Shown here in pieces: positions 60,692-64,000 of a DNA stretch of 64,000 nucleotides. The first letter of the stretch is position 1; every line of letters starts with the position of its first letter. A model generated the notes under the pieces. It searched no databases and was not told the DNA's origin. It saw only the letters and a list, made by a program, of their open reading frames with translations. Source of the stretch: Exiguobacterium sp. s146 (GTDB lineage Bacteria; Bacillota; Bacilli; Exiguobacteriales; Exiguobacteriaceae); contig NZ_JACSMA010000002.1 of the NCBI RefSeq assembly GCF_018618415.1, positions 62,001 through 126,000 on the forward strand, given 5' to 3'. Both the position numbers and the translations under genes were made by a program.

Positions 60692-62155
60692 TCATAACGT
60701 CGAACCGAGCGCCCGGGCGACATGTAGCCCGCTCGTCATCGCCCCGATCGTCCCGGCGCCTGGAAATACCGTGTCGCCGCAGACGTAAAAATTCGGAAGG
60801 TTCGTCCGATAGCTCGCCGCATGGAATAACGCCTGTCGCGGTGTTTGGGCATATCCACCGACCGCACCGTGCGGACGTTTCGTATATTTCACCCACGCTC
60901 CAGGTCCGCCCGGAAGCAGCACCGACGATGTACCAGTCCAACTCGGGAACGCTCGTCTCACTGCCGTGACGAGGCGTTCGGTCCATTCTGCTTCTAGTTT
61001 CTCATACGTCGCCTTATCTTTCCAAGCCTGCCATTCCGACAACTCGATATGGGTCGAGATGGTCAACGTACGTTCCGGTCGTTCAGTCCGGCGCGAATCG
61101 TCCGTAGCCGACATCGAGATAAAGGCATGACCTGATGGCAAGTCGTCACTATACACTTGTTGAAAGAGCGGACGTCCCGTGCACACCGCTTCCGGTAACG
61201 TGATATACAGACTGAACGTCCCCCATTGTGTACGTTCCAGTTGACGGCCGTACTGTCGTTGGAACTGGCGCGCCGCTTGTCCCGTGACCAACTGCGCGGT
61301 CGCCTCGAGCGGAATGGCTGAGACGACGACATCGACGAGGTCGAGCCGCCCCCGGCGATCGGTCAACAACCAGCCGTCCGCGACTTGTTCAATTTTCACG
61401 ATTTGCCGACCGAGGAGCGTCGTCCCGTCTGCTTGGCGAATCGACCGCTCCAAGGCGTGTGCGAGCGTATACAAGCCCCCATCGACGTAGAACGCCCCTT
61501 CATGATAGATCGATAACGCGACGGCCGCGAGCAAGTGGCTCGCTTCACGGGCACCGGTCTGCAAGCTATCAAGCAATATGCCGTCGATGACCTGTTCGAA
61601 GGTGGTCCCGTTCAATCGATGATGTGACAACGTCGTACCAAGCGGTCGATATAGCTTCCGGAACGCCTGAAGCTGGGCCGGTCGAAACGCACGAATCGCA
61701 TCCGTCGCGTCACGAACCGTCCGAAATGGCAATGCCGGTAGTGTCTCAAACAACGGACGAATCGTCTCGAAATCGGCCCACACTTCATTCAAGAAGGCAC
61801 GAATCTGCGGAGCGAGCTCCGGAAACGTCGCCTCGAGTTCTGCTAAAAACCGATTCCGGTCTTGATGATAGCGGATCGTCTTTCCATCGAGATGAATCTG
61901 CATCACCTCAGGTAATGGACGAACGTCAATCGTTTCACCTAAATAAGATAAGACCCGCTCATGCAGGCCGCCTGGTTCAAATCCCATCCCAAGCGTCGCG
62001 CCGGCCGGGAACCGATAGTCCCCACGTTCAAATTTGCCGGCGCAACCGCCCCATTCTCGTGACGACTCGTATACGGTCACGTCATGGCCGATCCGGCTCG
62101 CGAGCGCCCCCGTCGTCAATCCGGCAATTCCCCCACCGATAATCCCGATTCGCAT
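60692..62155 (-). CDS. CrtI/phytoene-desaturase-type FAD oxidoreductase
   Basis: 487 residues. N-terminal FAD motif GIIGGGIAGLTTGALASRIG and the following VYESSREWGGCAGKF; the C-terminal FAD region FYVCGDTVFPGAGTIGAM is family-typical. Resembles carotenoid desaturases/isomerases (CrtN/CrtP, CrtI, CrtISO), but there is no crtM, crtB or other carotenoid gene in the window, so a retinoid- or other lipid-modifying role is equally possible. ATG 62155 has GGAGGGG upstream. Overlaps nothing; ElaA-like gene follows. Confidence 0.8.
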   Translation of the reverse strand: MRIGIIGGGIAGLTTGALASRIGHDVTVYESSREWGGCAGKFERGDYRFPAGATLGMGFEPGGLHERVLSYLGETIDVRPLPEVMQIHLDGKTIRYHQDRNRFLAELEATFPELAPQIRAFLNEVWADFETIRPLFETLPALPFRTVRDATDAIRAFRPAQLQAFRKLYRPLGTTLSHHRLNGTTFEQVIDGILLDSLQTGAREASHLLAAVALSIYHEGAFYVDGGLYTLAHALERSIRQADGTTLLGRQIVKIEQVADGWLLTDRRGRLDLVDVVVSAIPLEATAQLVTGQAARQFQRQYGRQLERTQWGTFSLYITLPEAVCTGRPLFQQVYSDDLPSGHAFISMSATDDSRRTERPERTLTISTHIELSEWQAWKDKATYEKLEAEWTERLVTAVRRAFPSWTGTSSVLLPGGPGAWVKYTKRPHGAVGGYAQTPRQALFHAASYRTNLPNFYVCGDTVFPGAGTIGAMTSGLHVARALGSTL

Positions 62156-62296
62156 CCTGATCCCCTCCTGCCTTCATCATACATGCCTTCCCGAAATTCG
62201 AGACATTTCAATCTGTCGCATGAACATATTTCATCCGCCAGGCAGGGTTCTGCCGGAAGATGGCGAAAAAAATCGATAAAGGACAGGTGAAACCAT

Positions 62297-62797
62297 ATGC
62301 GAAGTCGGGTCATCATTTATCTGCTCATTCCCATCTTGATTTTTATCGGCATTTTGATCACACCCCCATCCGAAGAATCACAAAAAGTCGCCACCATGAC
62401 GGCTGTCAACATTCAAGAGATGATTCCGTATGAACGAGAGTATACAGCCCAAAAAGTGTTACTCGAGGAAGTGAACGATGGCCGCGAGGCAATTATCGAG
62501 GAGTGGCGGCTCGAACGTGGGGCGCGAACGACATATAGTTATATGCTCCGACTCCAAGGGTTCGAGACGGTGATTCAAGTCGATGCCGGGGCGGCTAACA
62601 CACGCTCGGACGGCTATTATGCCATGCAGGCGCATAGCCCTGTCTTCGAAGCGGACGAGCCGTTATCGACCGGTTATCCAATCGTGCTGTTCGCCACCGA
62701 GCAACGACTCGTCCTGAACCAGATGGAAGTACGCATCCTGTACGAAGAGGACGGTGTCATTGAGAAATGGCGAATCCTTGAATCTAAAGAGTCCTAA
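62297..62797 (+). CDS. hypothetical membrane-anchored 166-residue protein
   Basis: N-terminal hydrophobic span (IIYLLIPILIFIGILI) and an extracytoplasmic-looking domain of about 130 residues with IQEMIPYEREYTAQKV, EEWRLERGARTTYSYMLRL and a C-terminal EDGVIEKWRILESKES. No recognised motif. ATG preceded by AGGTGAAACC. First of four genes in the same direction, with short gaps, so probably an operon. Function unknown; a signal-anchor protein with a soluble domain is the safest description. Confidence 0.7.
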   Translation: MRSRVIIYLLIPILIFIGILITPPSEESQKVATMTAVNIQEMIPYEREYTAQKVLLEEVNDGREAIIEEWRLERGARTTYSYMLRLQGFETVIQVDAGAANTRSDGYYAMQAHSPVFEADEPLSTGYPIVLFATEQRLVLNQMEVRILYEEDGVIEKWRILESKES

Positions 62798-62813
62798 CAA
62801 AGGCGGAACTGAC

Positions 62814-63260
62814 ATGAATCTTACGTTTCAACGAGCAACCGAATCACAACAAGCCGAAATATATGCACTTGCGGGCGTCAATCGCGAAGAAGCGACCAAT
62901 CACGTGTCGGCTGATAGCCGGGAAAAGATGATTGAGGCATATGAACACTCCGCGAAGTTTGGCGCTTATTTTCTCTGTCTGGTTGATGGCGAGACACTCA
63001 TCGGCTGGACGCAAATCGACAAAGCATTTGATTATTTGACAGGCGCAGAGGTCGGCTGGATCAACGACTTATATGTGAAACCGGCATATCGGGGCCGAGG
63101 TTATTCGAAACAGTTGATGCGAGAAGCGCTTGATACATTCAAACAAATGGGCCATACCGACGTGCGCTTGAACGTGTATGCACACAATCAGACTGCGATG
63201 CATCTATATGAACAACTTGGCTTCTCCGACGTCAGCAAGTTCATGAAAATCGACATATGA
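62814..63260 (+). CDS. GNAT family N-acetyltransferase
   Basis: 148 residues from ATG 62814 (AAAGGCGG upstream; a longer frame overlapping the previous gene is rejected). Core GNAT features: INDLYVKPAYRGRGYSKQLM (acetyl-CoA loop RxxGRG in outline) and the terminal NVYAHNQTAMHLYEQLGF, which is RimI-like. Substrate unknown. Starts 16 bases after the preceding stop. Confidence 0.88.
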   Translation: MNLTFQRATESQQAEIYALAGVNREEATNHVSADSREKMIEAYEHSAKFGAYFLCLVDGETLIGWTQIDKAFDYLTGAEVGWINDLYVKPAYRGRGYSKQLMREALDTFKQMGHTDVRLNVYAHNQTAMHLYEQLGFSDVSKFMKIDI

Positions 63261-63272
63261 GAGGCTAGCCTT

Positions 63273-63794
63273 ATGCAAAAAATACTATTAATCGGCTCAG
63301 GCGGTTCGGGCAAGTCGACGCTCGCACGTGAACTAGGAATGCGACTCGGCATCGACGTCTACCACTTGGATGCTCTCCTCTGGAAACCAAATTGGACACC
63401 CGCCACGCGACAAGAACAAATTTCTATTCAGTCCGAGTTGATGGAACGTGATTCGTGGATCATCGACGGGAATTATGGGGGGACGCTCGATTTGCGAGTC
63501 GATGCTGCCGACACGATTGTATTTCTCGACTTGCCGCGTACCGTCTGCACGTATCGTGTCTTGAAGCGTATGCTCAAGTACCGCGGCAAGACACGCCCTG
63601 ATATGGGTCCAGATTGTGAGGAACGGTTCGACCCGAAGTTCTTGAAGTGGGTGTGGGGGTATCCGAAGTCGCAGCGACCGGATGTACTCAATCGACTGCA
63701 ATCCGTTCCTGCCGAAAAACAAGTCATCATGTTGGATTCTCAGAAACAGGTCCGCGACTTCTTGACGCGCGTCGGTAAGGAGCGACGCTTATGA
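63273..63794 (+). CDS. FlaR/topology-modulation-type P-loop kinase-like ATPase
   Basis: 173 residues. Walker A GSGGSGKST at the N-terminus, adenylate-kinase-like fold with DVYHLDALLWKPNW, the second acidic motif IVFLDLPRT and a basic RVLKRMLKYRGKTRPD segment; resembles proteins annotated as DNA topology modulation protein. The function of this group is poorly established; it may be a small-molecule kinase. RBS AGAGGC-type. Stop overlaps the next start as ATGA. Confidence 0.82.
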   Translation: MQKILLIGSGGSGKSTLARELGMRLGIDVYHLDALLWKPNWTPATRQEQISIQSELMERDSWIIDGNYGGTLDLRVDAADTIVFLDLPRTVCTYRVLKRMLKYRGKTRPDMGPDCEERFDPKFLKWVWGYPKSQRPDVLNRLQSVPAEKQVIMLDSQKQVRDFLTRVGKERRL

Positions 63795-64000
63795 CTCCTA
63801 AACTTAACCCGCTCGAAGCGGCACAGCGTTTCATCTCCACACATTTCCCCCGCTGTCAGGCGGCGCTACTCGCCGGGAGTGTCGTCCGTGGGGAGGCGAC
63901 CGAGACGTCGGATTTAGACATCATTGTCTTCGACGACACGCTCGTCTCGTCTTATCGGGAATCGTTCATCGAGGACGGATGGCACATCGAGCTGTTCGCC
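63791..64000 (+). CDS. nucleotidyltransferase-fold protein (3' end outside window)
   Basis: Only 70 codons are visible. LAGSVVRGEATETSDLDIIVF is the minimal nucleotidyltransferase signature: GS, then an arginine-glycine and the metal pair DLD. Such proteins add nucleotides to small molecules, RNA or proteins (for example aminoglycoside nucleotidyltransferases). The ATG overlaps the stop of the kinase-like gene by four bases, so the two are co-translated. Confidence 0.85.
   Translation, partial: MTPKLNPLEAAQRFISTHFPRCQAALLAGSVVRGEATETSDLDIIVFDDTLVSSYRESFIEDGWHIELFA

Noticed and set aside
1-64000. CRISPR, insertion sequence, prophage, defence island, tRNA/rRNA
   Set aside because: No regular spaced repeats, transposase, integrase, phage gene, restriction or toxin-antitoxin motif, or tRNA-like cloverleaf was recognised on either strand.

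Overview
The window looks like chromosomal DNA of a low- to mid-GC Gram-positive of the class Bacilli, most probably Exiguobacterium or a close relative. This is an inference from gene content: Ctc-type L25, RicA next to mutS-mutL, hfq beside miaA, a PTS fru operon with a DeoR-type FruR, a NADH/Rex-type anaerobic regulon, and many CcpA-type cre sequences. I see no rRNA, tRNA, CRISPR array, insertion sequence or prophage. Almost every transcription unit ends in a clear hairpin-plus-T-run terminator, which makes operon boundaries easy to read.

Layout. 1-2.7 kb: fruR-fruK-fruA (minus strand, translationally coupled; fruA runs off the left edge) behind a promoter with three 10-bp FruR repeats and a cre site. 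2.7-5.2 kb: an alpha/beta hydrolase and an M28-like peptidase gene broken by an in-frame stop. 5.3-8.3 kb: adhE with two Rex-like operators. 8.3-11.1 kb: a MarR regulator, a YebC/YeeI-type translation factor, a YuiF-like antiporter and a 30-residue membrane peptide. 11.1-17.1 kb: gltD-gltB glutamate synthase. 17-25 kb: TspO-like protein, aldo/keto reductase, an ABC-2 exporter with divergent TetR regulator, an FAD amino-acid oxidase, a Bax-inhibitor-like protein, a PfpI/DJ-1 protein and a zinc-type alcohol dehydrogenase-like reductase. 25.1-26.4 kb looks more AT-rich (small membrane protein, peptidase E). 26.4-34.2 kb: thyA-folA, a GGDEF protein, fumC, and a run yhaM / COG0523 GTPase / 5'-3' exonuclease / RNase H. 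34.3-41.8 kb: an unknown cre-preceded gene, hfq, miaA, a 31-residue membrane peptide, AmiS/UreI, PPK2, an M4 protease and an ABC-2 exporter. 41.8-48.7 kb: a GDSL esterase and then an enolase-superfamily epimerase, GNAT, an unusual regulator, an NhaC antiporter and an M20 amidohydrolase. 48.7-55.3 kb: HtrA, FAH-family hydrolase, nrdD-nrdG, a formate/nitrite channel, and L25/Ctc with a sigmaB-like promoter and a foldable leader. 55.3-64 kb: mutL-mutS-ricA, an ElaA-like acetyltransferase, a CrtI-type oxidoreductase and a small plus-strand operon that leaves the right edge inside a nucleotidyltransferase gene.

How the parts fit. adhE and focA (Rex-like operators) and nrdDG (paired NrdR boxes) form a fermentative/anaerobic module. 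CcpA control is suggested by cre sites at fru, adhE/marR, the unknown gene at 34.4 kb and nhaC. The most promising uncharacterised system is at 42.6-48.3 kb: the regulator/epimerase divergent promoter and the NhaC promoter carry the same paired GTCGYTA repeat, suggesting one regulon for uptake and processing of an N-acyl or peptide-like compound. The second is the L25/Ctc mRNA leader, whose strands can pair in two mutually exclusive ways. All functional assignments come from reading motifs; no database search was run.
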